Part shown: piece by piece, positions 9,545 through 18,805 of the stretch
How positions within the stretch are numbered: the stretch's first letter is position 1
Layout: every line of letters starts with the position of its first letter
Assembly (NCBI RefSeq): GCF_031583595.1
Contig: NZ_CP134145.1
Coordinates: 2,542,001 to 2,606,000 of the forward strand
Origin: Thalassotalea psychrophila
Lineage (GTDB): Bacteria > Pseudomonadota > Gammaproteobacteria > Enterobacterales > Alteromonadaceae
Length of the DNA: 64,000 nucleotides
Reading direction: 5' to 3'
Made by a program: the position numbers and the translations under genes
Notes under the pieces: generated by a model
Database searches by the model: none
What the model was told of the DNA's origin: nothing
The model's input: the letters and a program-made list of their open reading frames with translations, nothing else

Positions 9545-10690
9545 TTGTTTACTATTTTTAAAACTTTTTTCTTACTAGGCTGGGTTAGTTTTGGTGGCCC
9601 AGCAGCTCACATTGGCTACTTTAGAAATACCTTTGTTGAAAAATTAAAATGGCTAGATGATCGAGAGTACGGTCAAATTGTCGCGTTAAGTCAATTCATT
9701 CCAGGCCCTGGTTCAAGCCAAGTTGGTTTTGCTATCGGCTATAAAAAGCATGGGCTCATGGGTGCATGTCTTGCATTTATTGGTTTTACCCTGCCTTCAG
9801 TTATATTAATGCTAATTCTTGCCATTTTAAGTAGCCAACTTAGCGAAGCAAGTATATTTCAACATATCATTCATGGTTTGAAATTATTAGCTGTTGTCGT
9901 TGTTGCCGATGCCTGTTGGGGCATGTATAAGAGTTTTTGCCAGCACACTATATCCGTATCTTTATGTTTCTTTACTGCCATCACCTTATGGTTAATTTCT
10001 GGCATAGTGCCGCAAATCATAGTATTGCTTATTGCCGCACTCGTTGGCCTAAAATATTTGTCTGGTAATACAGCACATATAACAGAAAAATCGAATATTT
10101 CACTATTACCATTTTTACTATTTATTGGTTTATTAATTGGGCTACCATTGTTATCGCAATATTCTAGTTCGATAAAAGTGTTTAGTGATTTTTACCAAGC
10201 AGGAAGCCTAGTCTTTGGTGGCGGCCATGTAGTGTTACCATTATTACAAAACATATTAGGTGATCAAATCACTCAAGATGTATTTCTTACCGGTTATGCT
10301 GCAGCGCAAGCAGTACCTGGCCCTATGTTTACTTTTGCAACGTATTTAGGCTTTCAATTATTACCTAGCGCACCAATAATTGGTGCTTTAATTGCTACCT
10401 TAGGGGTATTTCTCCCAGGCTTTTTATTGTTGTTAACAGTACTTAATAATTGGCACAAATTAGCCAGTCACCCTAAACTTTCTGGTGCTATAGCTGGAGT
10501 GAATGCTTCGGTTGTTGGGTTATTGTTTGCGGCTCTTTATAATCCAGTATTTACCAATGCTGTGTTTAATACCGTAGATATAGCTTTAGTAGGTGTTGGT
10601 TGGTATTTGTTTAAACATTTAAAAGTGTCAATAATCTGGTTAGTCACTTTTTATGTAATTACGGGGCTATGTTTATTCTTTATTGGCTAG
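9545..10690 (+). CDS. chrA: Chromate transporter, ChrA long-chain type
   Basis: A 381-residue inner-membrane protein with two homologous CHR halves. The first carries WVSFGGPAAHIGYF and SQFIPGPGSSQ; the second carries SLVFGGGHVVLPLL and AQAVPGPMFTFATY. This paired pattern defines full-length ChrA chromate/anion efflux proteins. About ten to twelve hydrophobic segments are visible. The start is TTG with GGAAGA five bases upstream; no in-frame ATG sits nearby. It stands alone between two minus-strand genes. Physiological substrates other than chromate or sulfate are possible. Confidence 0.88.
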   Translation: MFTIFKTFFLLGWVSFGGPAAHIGYFRNTFVEKLKWLDDREYGQIVALSQFIPGPGSSQVGFAIGYKKHGLMGACLAFIGFTLPSVILMLILAILSSQLSEASIFQHIIHGLKLLAVVVVADACWGMYKSFCQHTISVSLCFFTAITLWLISGIVPQIIVLLIAALVGLKYLSGNTAHITEKSNISLLPFLLFIGLLIGLPLLSQYSSSIKVFSDFYQAGSLVFGGGHVVLPLLQNILGDQITQDVFLTGYAAAQAVPGPMFTFATYLGFQLLPSAPIIGALIATLGVFLPGFLLLLTVLNNWHKLASHPKLSGAIAGVNASVVGLLFAALYNPVFTNAVFNTVDIALVGVGWYLFKHLKVSIIWLVTFYVITGLCLFFIG

Positions 10691-10737
10691 CTCAGTTAAT
10701 GTTACTTAGCGACATACACTTTAGTTAAATTTGTATA

Positions 10738-11544
10738 CTATAAACCTCTTTGCCATTCTTGGCGCAAATGAGCATGTTCAGGGCTGGTTATTGCCTGTTT
10801 TACTTGTTGTAACATTCGCTCTTTATCTTTACCTAACACTCCTTTTAGTACGAGATAATTAGAGGCATGATCTGAACGAAAAATAGTTCTTTTTAATGAT
10901 AAATTACTCAGTAGCACATCCATTTCTTGAAATAATTCTAACTGATTAAGTTGCCTAAATTTACCATTAAAGTTTTCACTAAATTTCAAATCGCCAAAAG
11001 GAAAGGATACTACTAGTGTGGATAAATAATCAGGTTGTGCAGAATTCATTAGCTTAGCAGAATTTAAAGCATGCTGGTGACTGTATTCTGGTCCTCCGAG
11101 GCCATTCAAAATCATCACCGAACTTTTCATACCGGCAGACTTAATTTTAGTTAACGCAGTTAAAGATGACTCATAAGACTCACCTTTATCGATAAAAGTT
11201 AAGACTTGATCATCGCCACTTTCACAACCAACGTACATTAACGTTAAACCTAACAGTTGTAGTTCAGTCAATTGTTCAATAGTTTTATTGGATAAATTAC
11301 GTGGTAGACAATAGCTGGATATACGGTTTATTGAAGGAAAATAATGGTTTATCAGTTCTAAAATTTCTTTTAACCGTCTATAGGGCAATGTCATAGCATC
11401 ACCGTCAGCTAAAAATACTCTATGAACGGGTAAGCCACTTGCTTTAATTTTCTTCAGCTCTTGTTCTATTTCTTCAACTTTTTTAGCTTTAAACTTTTTA
11501 GTTGGATCAGTATACATGTCGTAAGTATACCCCCTAGAAGAATA
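10738..11544 (-). pseudogene. Radical SAM protein remnant lacking the Fe-S cysteine motif
   Basis: The readable frame gives a radical-SAM-like TIM-barrel segment (ADGDAMTLPYRR, LMYVGCESGDDQVL, MILNGLGG) of 259 residues, typical of the CxxxCxxC-type family with a DMY tail after the last cysteine. The frame opens only nine codons upstream of the first ATG before a TAG stop. Those codons read YSSRGYTYD. In the family the same place reads about CTYCDMY, so here the middle cysteine is a tyrosine and the last cysteine codon is missing, while the first lies beyond the stop. The product cannot bind a [4Fe-4S] cluster in the usual way. I call it a 5'-decayed gene. Confidence 0.7.
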
Positions 11545-11943
11545 CTATTTGCAACAGATAATTGAACACTACTTTATTAAACGTTGTTTCATATAGATTA
11601 TATAAGCTTTAATTTTAGTATATAAATTATTATACCAACAATTCTAATATACTATTTAAAATAAAAAAGATCCAAATTCGATGCCTAACTGGCAATATGT
11701 GCTACATTGCCGACTGAAGCAGAAATTTTGTTACGGACAGGTATATGATCTTAAAGCGGACGCTCGATGGTTACAAGTTTACTTTCACCGCTAGAAGTTA
11801 ATTATCGCGTCCGTTGCAAGCTCCGACTGTCTCTGAAGTGCCAATCTGAGACAGTCAGCATAGTTCAAATTTTGTTTGTCTTTCAATCGTTCTGACTTTT
11901 AAAGCACTTGTGACTTTTTACTTCAACTTCCCAACTAGAGTAG
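11545..11943. other. Gene-poor stretch with a hairpin
   Basis: No coding region was recognised. A 9-bp inverted repeat (GACTGTCTC / GAGACAGTC, 14-nt spacer) lies at 11825-11856. A TTTGTCTTTCAATC sequence at 11875-11888 recurs inverted at 12623-12636. The stretch looks like eroded non-coding DNA. Confidence 0.4.
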
Positions 11944-12636
11944 TTAAAGTTGTTTTTTACATTCATAAGCTAATAAGTCAATGTCAAAATCGGCGTTATA
12001 GGTAACGACCTTTGCCCCTTCACAAAAATTGATAAGTTGCTGAGCAATGTCTTGAAATTTTGGAGCCTCTGCCAAGTCGGTATCTTGAAGACCGTGACGC
12101 TTATAGGCTTCGTTGGTGATTTTTCGACCGCAAGGGTGAATTAACGAGTTGAATCGATGTTGGGTCAGAGTGCCTTTTACGACCTCGACGCAAGCTATTT
12201 CAATGACACGGCACCCCGTTTTGGTTGATAATCCGGTGGTCTCGACATTAATAATGACGGTTCGTTTTGATTTGCTCATTTTTATTGTCCTAGTAAAAGA
12301 CAATACAAAAGCACGACTAGTGTAGGTTTTTGATTAAGTACGAATTCGCGTTTATTTAAAATCAATAACTTAGATAAGATGTTCCATTTAAGCAAAACGT
12401 ACATTTCCGCTAGAAGCGCGAATTTTGATATGAATTTCCGTGGTAACCACGAACTTTAAATTCGTTATGTGCCGTGTGTAAAATCTAGAGTTTTACATAT
12501 GGCAAAGAGTGACTAAATTTAAGGTGGGTGTGGATAAAGCATTTAAACTTAAATAGTTAGCTATACTAATTTCAACTAAGCATTTATTTACGAAAGTTTA
12601 ATATTTAAATTTTACTTCTTAGGATTGAAAGACAAA
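11875..12636. repeat. 14-bp inverted repeat pair around the exonuclease remnant
   Basis: TTTGTCTTTCAATC (11875-11888) and its exact reverse complement (12623-12636) bracket the truncated exonuclease gene. Fourteen matching bases over a 760-bp span are unlikely by chance. They may mark the ends of a small mobile or cassette-like unit, but no target duplication was seen. Confidence 0.35.
11944..12279 (-). pseudogene. Truncated DnaQ-like 3'-5' exonuclease
   Basis: A 111-residue fragment of a DEDD exonuclease (DnaQ/RNase T superfamily). The Exo I motif, normally D-x-E-T-T-G, reads NVETTG, so the first metal ligand is Asn. Exo II is present near YNADFDIDLL. The frame stops right afterwards, so the Exo III block with the last His/Asp is absent. 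Family domains are about 170 residues. The start chosen has AGGA upstream (ATG at 12279), eight codons inside the longest frame. Active-site substitution plus truncation argue for a dead gene; a non-catalytic nucleic-acid-binding peptide is a less likely alternative. Confidence 0.6.
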
Positions 12637-12775
12637 ACGCAGAAGGCTCCCGCCAATAAATCGAACAATACGGAAACTGGAATCTATTCGGCCAAAAGAT
12701 CACAATAAAAGACTGCCAGAAAACCAACCCAATGCGTCATATGGAACGGTGAATGCTAGTTCTAATTGGGAAAAC

Positions 12776-13054
12776 TTTAATCCAATATAATACTACGGTA
12801 CACTGTAAAACAAACCGGAGGTCCTCTGTATGAGGAATAGCTTCATTAATCACCCAACACTTCTCCTTCACTATATAATTCGCTAGTTTTTGATTTTCGA
12901 CCATATTAGACGCCGATGAAATTATTGCACCGCATACTGGGATCAGTCCGAACCGATTAAGGTTTGATTTAAACCACTCAAGCCTTCTACCTACTGTACT
13001 TCCATTACAAAATGCAGAGTAATTCCCTAATATTTTGTGATTTATTACAGAGTA
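12776..13054 (-). pseudogene. Orphan reading-frame fragment of unknown family
   Basis: A 92-codon open stretch on the minus strand has protein-like composition (segments such as STVGRRLEWFKSNLNRFG, IPVCGAIISSAS and INEAIPHTEDLRF) but no ATG, GTG or TTG near its beginning; the first Met is halfway in. An in-frame TAA precedes it. I do not recognise the family. It reads as the leftover middle or end of a larger gene in a region with two other broken genes. The remaining sequence between 12280 and 13182 shows nothing else supportable. Confidence 0.35.
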
Positions 13055-13182
13055 TTAATGAAAATTTAATTCCCTTTAATTATTGACTAATGGTTGGGAA
13101 ATATCACGTTGCCTTGAAAATGATATATAATTATCACTTAAAGCTATTTAATATAATGACCTGTTGGGCAAAGGAATTCGCT

Positions 13183-13899
13183 ATGACAAAACACAGAATC
13201 AAGGCGGACGATATAAAATGGCCCTGTGAATTGGAAGATGACTTTAAGCAAAAACTATTCTCTTTCTCAACCCCAATCGCGAAACTTACTAGCACTGAGC
13301 TGTCAATTAGGAATCCCTATTTTCAAGGGGTTTACTATATACATACCGGTGTATCATACATATGTTTAACGGATCTCGACCTAAAACCTTTGAATTGTGG
13401 AGTATTCGGTTCTCCAAGCTGGATAGGGGCAATGTTTATGTTGAATTTTCCTGAGTTACCACTACATGTTGGTGAAATCGAACCGTGTGAAATTTTATAT
13501 TTCCCGAAGAAAAAAATACAATTACTTTGTAAAGAGACAGACCAAACCTATCGCTGGTTGTTTCATATTGCCAATATCAATGCCCTTAGCTTCTTCCAGG
13601 AAAAAAAGATCCCATACTACGAGAGTGAAACAAGGGTAATATATTATTTATTAGATTTGGCTAGGCTAATTAATAAATCAGATGGAACTTTACCTAGAAT
13701 AAATATTACCCAGCAACTATTAAGTGAACTCTGTGGCGTTTCTCGTCCTAGTGTAAACCAGGTATTAAAAGGCCTTGAAGAGGCTAACTTAATTAAAGTC
13801 GGCCGTAGCAATATCAAATTAACTGATTTCCAAGGTTTACGTGATAAACTTGCTGATGTTAATTTAATTTTTAATGACCCTTTTCCGATACCTTTATGA
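13183..13899 (+). CDS. Crp/Fnr-family transcriptional regulator
   Basis: A 238-residue regulator with an N-terminal cyclic-nucleotide-binding-like beta-roll (about residues 15-130) and a C-terminal Crp-type winged helix: ITQQLLSELCGVSRPSVNQVLKGLEE forms the helix-turn-helix near residues 175-200. The cysteine spacing typical of Fnr is absent from the N-terminus, so it is not an oxygen sensor of that kind. The longest frame begins 31 codons earlier, but ATG 13183 has an AAAGGA site eight bases upstream and is preferred. It converges with the large hybrid kinase gene, from which it is separated by only about 30 bp. The effector is unknown. Confidence 0.8.
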   Translation: MTKHRIKADDIKWPCELEDDFKQKLFSFSTPIAKLTSTELSIRNPYFQGVYYIHTGVSYICLTDLDLKPLNCGVFGSPSWIGAMFMLNFPELPLHVGEIEPCEILYFPKKKIQLLCKETDQTYRWLFHIANINALSFFQEKKIPYYESETRVIYYLLDLARLINKSDGTLPRINITQQLLSELCGVSRPSVNQVLKGLEEANLIKVGRSNIKLTDFQGLRDKLADVNLIFNDPFPIPL

Positions 13900-13931
13900 A
13901 TTTAAATAATCAACATACTTGGTTTCTTTAA

Positions 13932-16900
13932 CTACATTGTTGTTCCATGTTCTGTAAGACTAAGGTTAAGCCAATTCTTAGCCTGAGTATCTAATGTATT
14001 GAGTCCATCAAGGAAAGTATCAATAATTTCGACCGCAAGAGTACTGTTTTTTGAAGACGAATGTAATTCGAGCGCAACAGCTTGTTCAGATAAACACTTG
14101 GCGGCAAGATATGTAATGCTGCCGTTAATTTTATGTGCTAGCTCCTTTACCTTGGCATTATCATTATTATGATAAGCCTTGAGCAATTTATCTTTATCAT
14201 TGACAGAGTGGTGAAGGTAAATCTCTAATAGCTCTTGGGCAACTTTCTTATCGCCAGCACAAAACTCCAGAAGATTTTGTGGTAAAAATAGCGAAGGATT
14301 TAAAGTGTCTGAAACCTTAAACGCTATTTTATGGTCATTATCAGCACTATGGTTAACTTGTGATGGTAACAGCCATTTGCACAATTTCTCGCTTACGTCA
14401 TCGCCTTTCACTGGCTTTGACAGATAATCATTCATTCCAGATCTAAGGCATTTATTCTTATCTCCCGACATAGCATTCGCAGTTAATGCGATGATCGGAA
14501 CCTCCGAATAACGCTCACCCGCGACAGCGGCACGGATTTGACGACTTGTTTGGTAACCATCTAGTTCTGGCATCTGACAGTCCATAAATATTAACGTATA
14601 AGGGGCATTGTCAGGAGATTCTTTAAGACTGGCGATGGCTTCTAGGCCGTTACCGGCAATATCGCAACTAAGATTCATCCGTTTCAGCATACCTTTAAGA
14701 ACCACTTGGTTTACCTGGTTGTCTTCAACTAGCAAGATTCTTGTTGTCGAAGGCCATGTATGCTTGACTGTGAAATCAGCTTTATCAAGCCGGATTTCTT
14801 CCCGAGAAAAAACCCCACTATTGATGCGTTTAAGCGGAAGCGCAAACTCAAAACAACTCCCTTTATCCAACTCGCTAGTTACATTTATATCCCCTTGCAT
14901 CAATTGACAAAGGTTTTTACAAATAGCCAATCCCAAACCAGAACCACCAAATTTACGCGTGGTGGATGCATCCACCTGGATAAATGAGTTAAATAAACCT
15001 GAAAGAGATTCTTCTGGGATTCCTATCCCGGTATCTGTTATGGCGCACACAAGTTGTAAACTGTCATAATCTAGTTGCTTGAGTTTGACATCAATAACAA
15101 CCTTGCCTACTGCGGTAAACTTAATAGCATTGCTAACCAAATTCAAAACAATCTGTCGCAATCTACTTGGATCACCTTTAACCAATTTAAGATCAGCGTT
15201 TCTAGCATTAAGCTCCAGCTCAAGCCCTTTATCATTTGTTTGTATTACTAATGTTTGCCTAATATCTTCGAATAGATTGTGCACATCGAACTCAAGTTCC
15301 TCAAGCTCTAACTTACCCGCCTCAACCTTGGAAAAGTCCAGAATATCATTGATCAGGTTGAGCAAGTTTTGACCGCTGTTTTGTGCGAGCCTGACGTGAT
15401 TATGCTGCTCATCCGACATTTCACTGCTAGATAATAAGTCCAATAGACCTATAACGCCGTTCATTGGGGTGCGAATTTCATGGCTCATGCTAGCAACAAA
15501 TTCGCTTTTGGCTATATTTGCGGCTTCAGCATGCCCAATTGCTCGCTGTAATTTTTCCTCGTAAAGCTTCCTTGCGCTGATGTCTGTTTTAATGGATATG
15601 TAGGCTGTAGGTTTGCCGTTTTCTTCTTTAAACCCTGTAATTGTGGTTTCGACCCAATAGATTTCACCACTTTTTTTACGATTGCACACCTCTTTGTGCC
15701 AAACGCCACCGGCTTTTATGGTGCGGAACATTTCCTTCCAAAAATCTTCACTGTGCTCGCCCGAATTGTGCATTCTGTGATTTCTACCGATTAACTCATT
15801 TATGGTATATCCGCTGAGATCGGCAAATTTCTGATTTGCACTCGTAATGGTTCCTTTCAGGTCGGTTACCGCGATCATGGCGTGTTGATCGAACACATGA
15901 CGCTGTTCATTAAGTTCGAACAAAACCTGTTGTAGCTTTAACTCTGCTTGTTTGCGCTCGGTGATATCCAGTGCCACACCAATCAGCCCCTCATTACCCA
16001 TAAAGGATACAGGGACTTTGGTAGTAAAATAGTCGCACATCAGACCATTCGCATCGGGCAATTGCTCTTCAAACCGACGGACCTTACCCCCTGCCATTAC
16101 TTGGTTATCTTCTTCGAGAAACTTTTTTGCTATCTCAGGCTCAAAAAGTTGACTATCGGTCTTACCCAACACATATTCTCGGCTGAACCCAGTCGCTTGC
16201 TCGAACACCGTGTTGATTAGTTGGTAATGGTTCTGACTGTCTTTGAAATACACTGGCCCAGGAACATTATCTATTACCATTTGTAATCGAGTCTCGCTAA
16301 GTTTTACCTCAACCGTCCGCTGCTTAACCCTTTCTTCAAGTTGAGATTGAGCCTCAAGTAAGTGCCTATTCCCTCGACTATTTAACATCATAACCAACAG
16401 GCTTGAAATAATCGAAATGACAACAATAATAATTAGCGTTACTAACACCACAGTTTGAGCGCTTGAATAAGCTTCCATGGCCTCATCGAAATCTATCTCG
16501 ACCGCGGTGCCCATGTCAAGAGACTCATCCCAGAACCATGCTCCCATGACTATTACTCCGCGGTAATCTCGATAGCCTTCTACATTAACACTTGAGAAAC
16601 CAGCGGTAGCGTTTTTCGCCATTGTGGTAAGTGGTAGCCCATTTCTGGCTACGCTAGGTTGATAACCTGCTAGAAGATTCCCTCCGGGATTTCGCAGTTG
16701 TAGAGACAGAATACTTTGCTCTGTCGGTTGTAATAAACCGGTAGCCTTCAAATCATCATCAAAACGGCTATCTGAAAGCATTTTTCCGCCCCTGTTAAAT
16801 GAATAGGTTTCACCGGTTCTACCTATTCTTCCTAACTGATGAAGGGCAGAAAAGGATCCGTGCGGATTATGGCGTTCGGAGAGAACAGCAATCACCTTAT

Positions 16901-18674
16901 TTTGGGAGTCTACGATTGGGGATACAAAAAACATTGTCGCAGGAAATACATTGTCGGCAATAGCTGGAACACCTGACAGTCCAACGTCTGACTGAATGGG
17001 TGGTACCATGACTACCTCACCATTTAAGGCTCGGGATAATAAGTCGGGGCGCTGTTTCTTAATAAGGTTAACTTTGCCTAAAGTTGCATTATGCATCGAA
17101 AATATCGTAGTGCCATCCGGGGCAATAATGTCAAAATTATGGCGCTCTTCGCCTTGATTTAAGCTCAGAAATCGGTTTTTTAGTTCTTTAAATTCGTCGG
17201 TGTTTTTAACCTTACCCTCTAACTGGTATTTTTCTAGTTGCTGCCTTGTCTGGGCAATAATGTCAGCATTAATCGCGAAACCTTTTAGTTGCCTTTTTTG
17301 ATTGTTACTCCACAGTTTCAACGCCTCCTGACTAGTGTTAAGTACTACGAGTAGAGAGTCCTGCATTTTTTGTTGTACTTTAAGTTTAATGTTATCTAAG
17401 GCCCACCAAGTTAATGCTAGGGCTATAACAATAAGCAGGCCATTCACTAACACTACCAGATATCTATTAGCCTCTGGGGAGGCTAACGGATCCTTCGACA
17501 GGAAACTATTTGAACTATTTAGCCAACGAAATAATAAAAGAATACAGGCTATTGTAAGAATAAAAACCAGCACTATTGTAAATAGCTTTGAGTCAAATAG
17601 ACCCTTTGTGACTGGCTTCAACTCTCCATGATGATTCGACAGGTTTTGGAATTGATTTTTAATTGAAGAAATTCCACTCTCATGTTTGTAGATAAAATTC
17701 CCCCATTCTCCCTCATCAATGAAACCAGCATTTTGGTAAATGTTTGCCATATCGCTAAATCGGCGAGGGACTACGCTACCCAAGGGAATGTCATTAATCC
17801 GGATTAACTGCGCAGTCTTTTCTGCTTCGAAGGCTAACTTTGCGTAGCTAAGTTTAGAGTTATATTTATCTTGAATAAGCTTAATTATTTCTTCTTGATG
17901 ATCCAACGCATACCGCCAGCCTTTAATGGTGGCGCGTATCATGGCATCAACTCTGGCAGGATGCTCGGCGATTTCACTTTCGGTGGTAAAGAAATTATCA
18001 CCGTAGAAGTCGAGACCAAAATTGCGTGGTGTGATCTCATTGGTCTGCACGCCTAACTCTTTGAAATCATATGGCTGATTCGTAGAATAACCTACCACCG
18101 CGTCTGTTTTACCCGTAGTTAACGAGGCGATTCTATTGATTGGCGCCATCAGCTTTGTTCTATCTATTTCCCCTATGGTATCCGTTAACATGGCGAGTAA
18201 GGGAACATGGTTATCCTTATAGTCTAGCATTATCCGTTTGCCTTTCAGATTATAAGGACTGCTGATTTCAGAGTCTTTGAGAGTGATCAGTACTAGCGGA
18301 GAATGCTGAAAAATTTGCTTAAGCAAAACCACTGGCTCGCCTCTTAAGCGATGCAATATCAGGCCTGAACCGTCAACCCCATAACTTGCCGCCCCATCTA
18401 ATACATGCTTCACGGAGCTCTTAGTATAGTCTGACTCTTGAAGCACAACTTCCAAGCCTTCTTCTGCATAGAAACCCATTTCCTTTGCCGCATAATAACC
18501 CGCAAACTGGAATTGATGTGACCACTTCAACTGAATCACAACTCGTTCTAACTGAGGGGCAGACTCGGCCGCCAGAGGCTTTATCGACAGGACTAGCATT
18601 AAGCCTACGGCTAAAAATAAACGGGCAAAATGAATAGAAATTCTATAAGGGATATTACTTTGAAAAAAAAACAT
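13932..18674 (-). CDS. Hybrid sensor histidine kinase with NMT1-like periplasmic sensor
   Basis: A 1580-residue multidomain membrane kinase. In order: signal anchor (about 15-36); periplasmic substrate-binding domain of the NMT1/ThiY type (about 41-330, with QLKWSHQFQFAGYYAAKEMGF); two transmembrane helices (about 365-425); a second extracytoplasmic Cache-like domain (about 430-740); another membrane helix (about 745-770); two PAS domains (about 800-1040); HisKA with phosphoacceptor H1065 in SMSHEIRTP; a HATPase; a receiver with D1365 in MDCQMPELDGYQ; and a C-terminal Hpt domain with H1514. This is a complete phosphorelay in one chain. The NMT1 family binds thiamine precursors, nitrate, sulfonates and similar small molecules, so a scavenged nutrient is a plausible signal. 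The REC-EAL gene downstream is a possible output. Confidence 0.88.
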   Translation of the reverse strand: MFFFQSNIPYRISIHFARLFLAVGLMLVLSIKPLAAESAPQLERVVIQLKWSHQFQFAGYYAAKEMGFYAEEGLEVVLQESDYTKSSVKHVLDGAASYGVDGSGLILHRLRGEPVVLLKQIFQHSPLVLITLKDSEISSPYNLKGKRIMLDYKDNHVPLLAMLTDTIGEIDRTKLMAPINRIASLTTGKTDAVVGYSTNQPYDFKELGVQTNEITPRNFGLDFYGDNFFTTESEIAEHPARVDAMIRATIKGWRYALDHQEEIIKLIQDKYNSKLSYAKLAFEAEKTAQLIRINDIPLGSVVPRRFSDMANIYQNAGFIDEGEWGNFIYKHESGISSIKNQFQNLSNHHGELKPVTKGLFDSKLFTIVLVFILTIACILLLFRWLNSSNSFLSKDPLASPEANRYLVVLVNGLLIVIALALTWWALDNIKLKVQQKMQDSLLVVLNTSQEALKLWSNNQKRQLKGFAINADIIAQTRQQLEKYQLEGKVKNTDEFKELKNRFLSLNQGEERHNFDIIAPDGTTIFSMHNATLGKVNLIKKQRPDLLSRALNGEVVMVPPIQSDVGLSGVPAIADNVFPATMFFVSPIVDSQNKVIAVLSERHNPHGSFSALHQLGRIGRTGETYSFNRGGKMLSDSRFDDDLKATGLLQPTEQSILSLQLRNPGGNLLAGYQPSVARNGLPLTTMAKNATAGFSSVNVEGYRDYRGVIVMGAWFWDESLDMGTAVEIDFDEAMEAYSSAQTVVLVTLIIIVVISIISSLLVMMLNSRGNRHLLEAQSQLEERVKQRTVEVKLSETRLQMVIDNVPGPVYFKDSQNHYQLINTVFEQATGFSREYVLGKTDSQLFEPEIAKKFLEEDNQVMAGGKVRRFEEQLPDANGLMCDYFTTKVPVSFMGNEGLIGVALDITERKQAELKLQQVLFELNEQRHVFDQHAMIAVTDLKGTITSANQKFADLSGYTINELIGRNHRMHNSGEHSEDFWKEMFRTIKAGGVWHKEVCNRKKSGEIYWVETTITGFKEENGKPTAYISIKTDISARKLYEEKLQRAIGHAEAANIAKSEFVASMSHEIRTPMNGVIGLLDLLSSSEMSDEQHNHVRLAQNSGQNLLNLINDILDFSKVEAGKLELEELEFDVHNLFEDIRQTLVIQTNDKGLELELNARNADLKLVKGDPSRLRQIVLNLVSNAIKFTAVGKVVIDVKLKQLDYDSLQLVCAITDTGIGIPEESLSGLFNSFIQVDASTTRKFGGSGLGLAICKNLCQLMQGDINVTSELDKGSCFEFALPLKRINSGVFSREEIRLDKADFTVKHTWPSTTRILLVEDNQVNQVVLKGMLKRMNLSCDIAGNGLEAIASLKESPDNAPYTLIFMDCQMPELDGYQTSRQIRAAVAGERYSEVPIIALTANAMSGDKNKCLRSGMNDYLSKPVKGDDVSEKLCKWLLPSQVNHSADNDHKIAFKVSDTLNPSLFLPQNLLEFCAGDKKVAQELLEIYLHHSVNDKDKLLKAYHNNDNAKVKELAHKINGSITYLAAKCLSEQAVALELHSSSKNSTLAVEIIDTFLDGLNTLDTQAKNWLNLSLTEHGTTM

Positions 18675-18805
18675 TAAATATACTCGTTGTTCTGATTTTA
18701 CAGCGGAGGATTTTTTAACCCATTTGCTGATTACATTCTCAATTGTCGAAGCTATCTATTTCAGCAATATACGAAATAATTTGTCCACAACTGCAAGTTA
18801 AGCGT

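Noticed and set aside
11875..12636. CTTTCAATC / GATTGAAAG resembling the end of a CRISPR repeat
   Set aside because: Only two copies, inverted and 750 bp apart, with no spacers or cas genes.
15079..15372. Plus-strand frame within the hybrid kinase gene
   Set aside because: Serine/leucine-rich shadow of the histidine kinase domain with no independent support.
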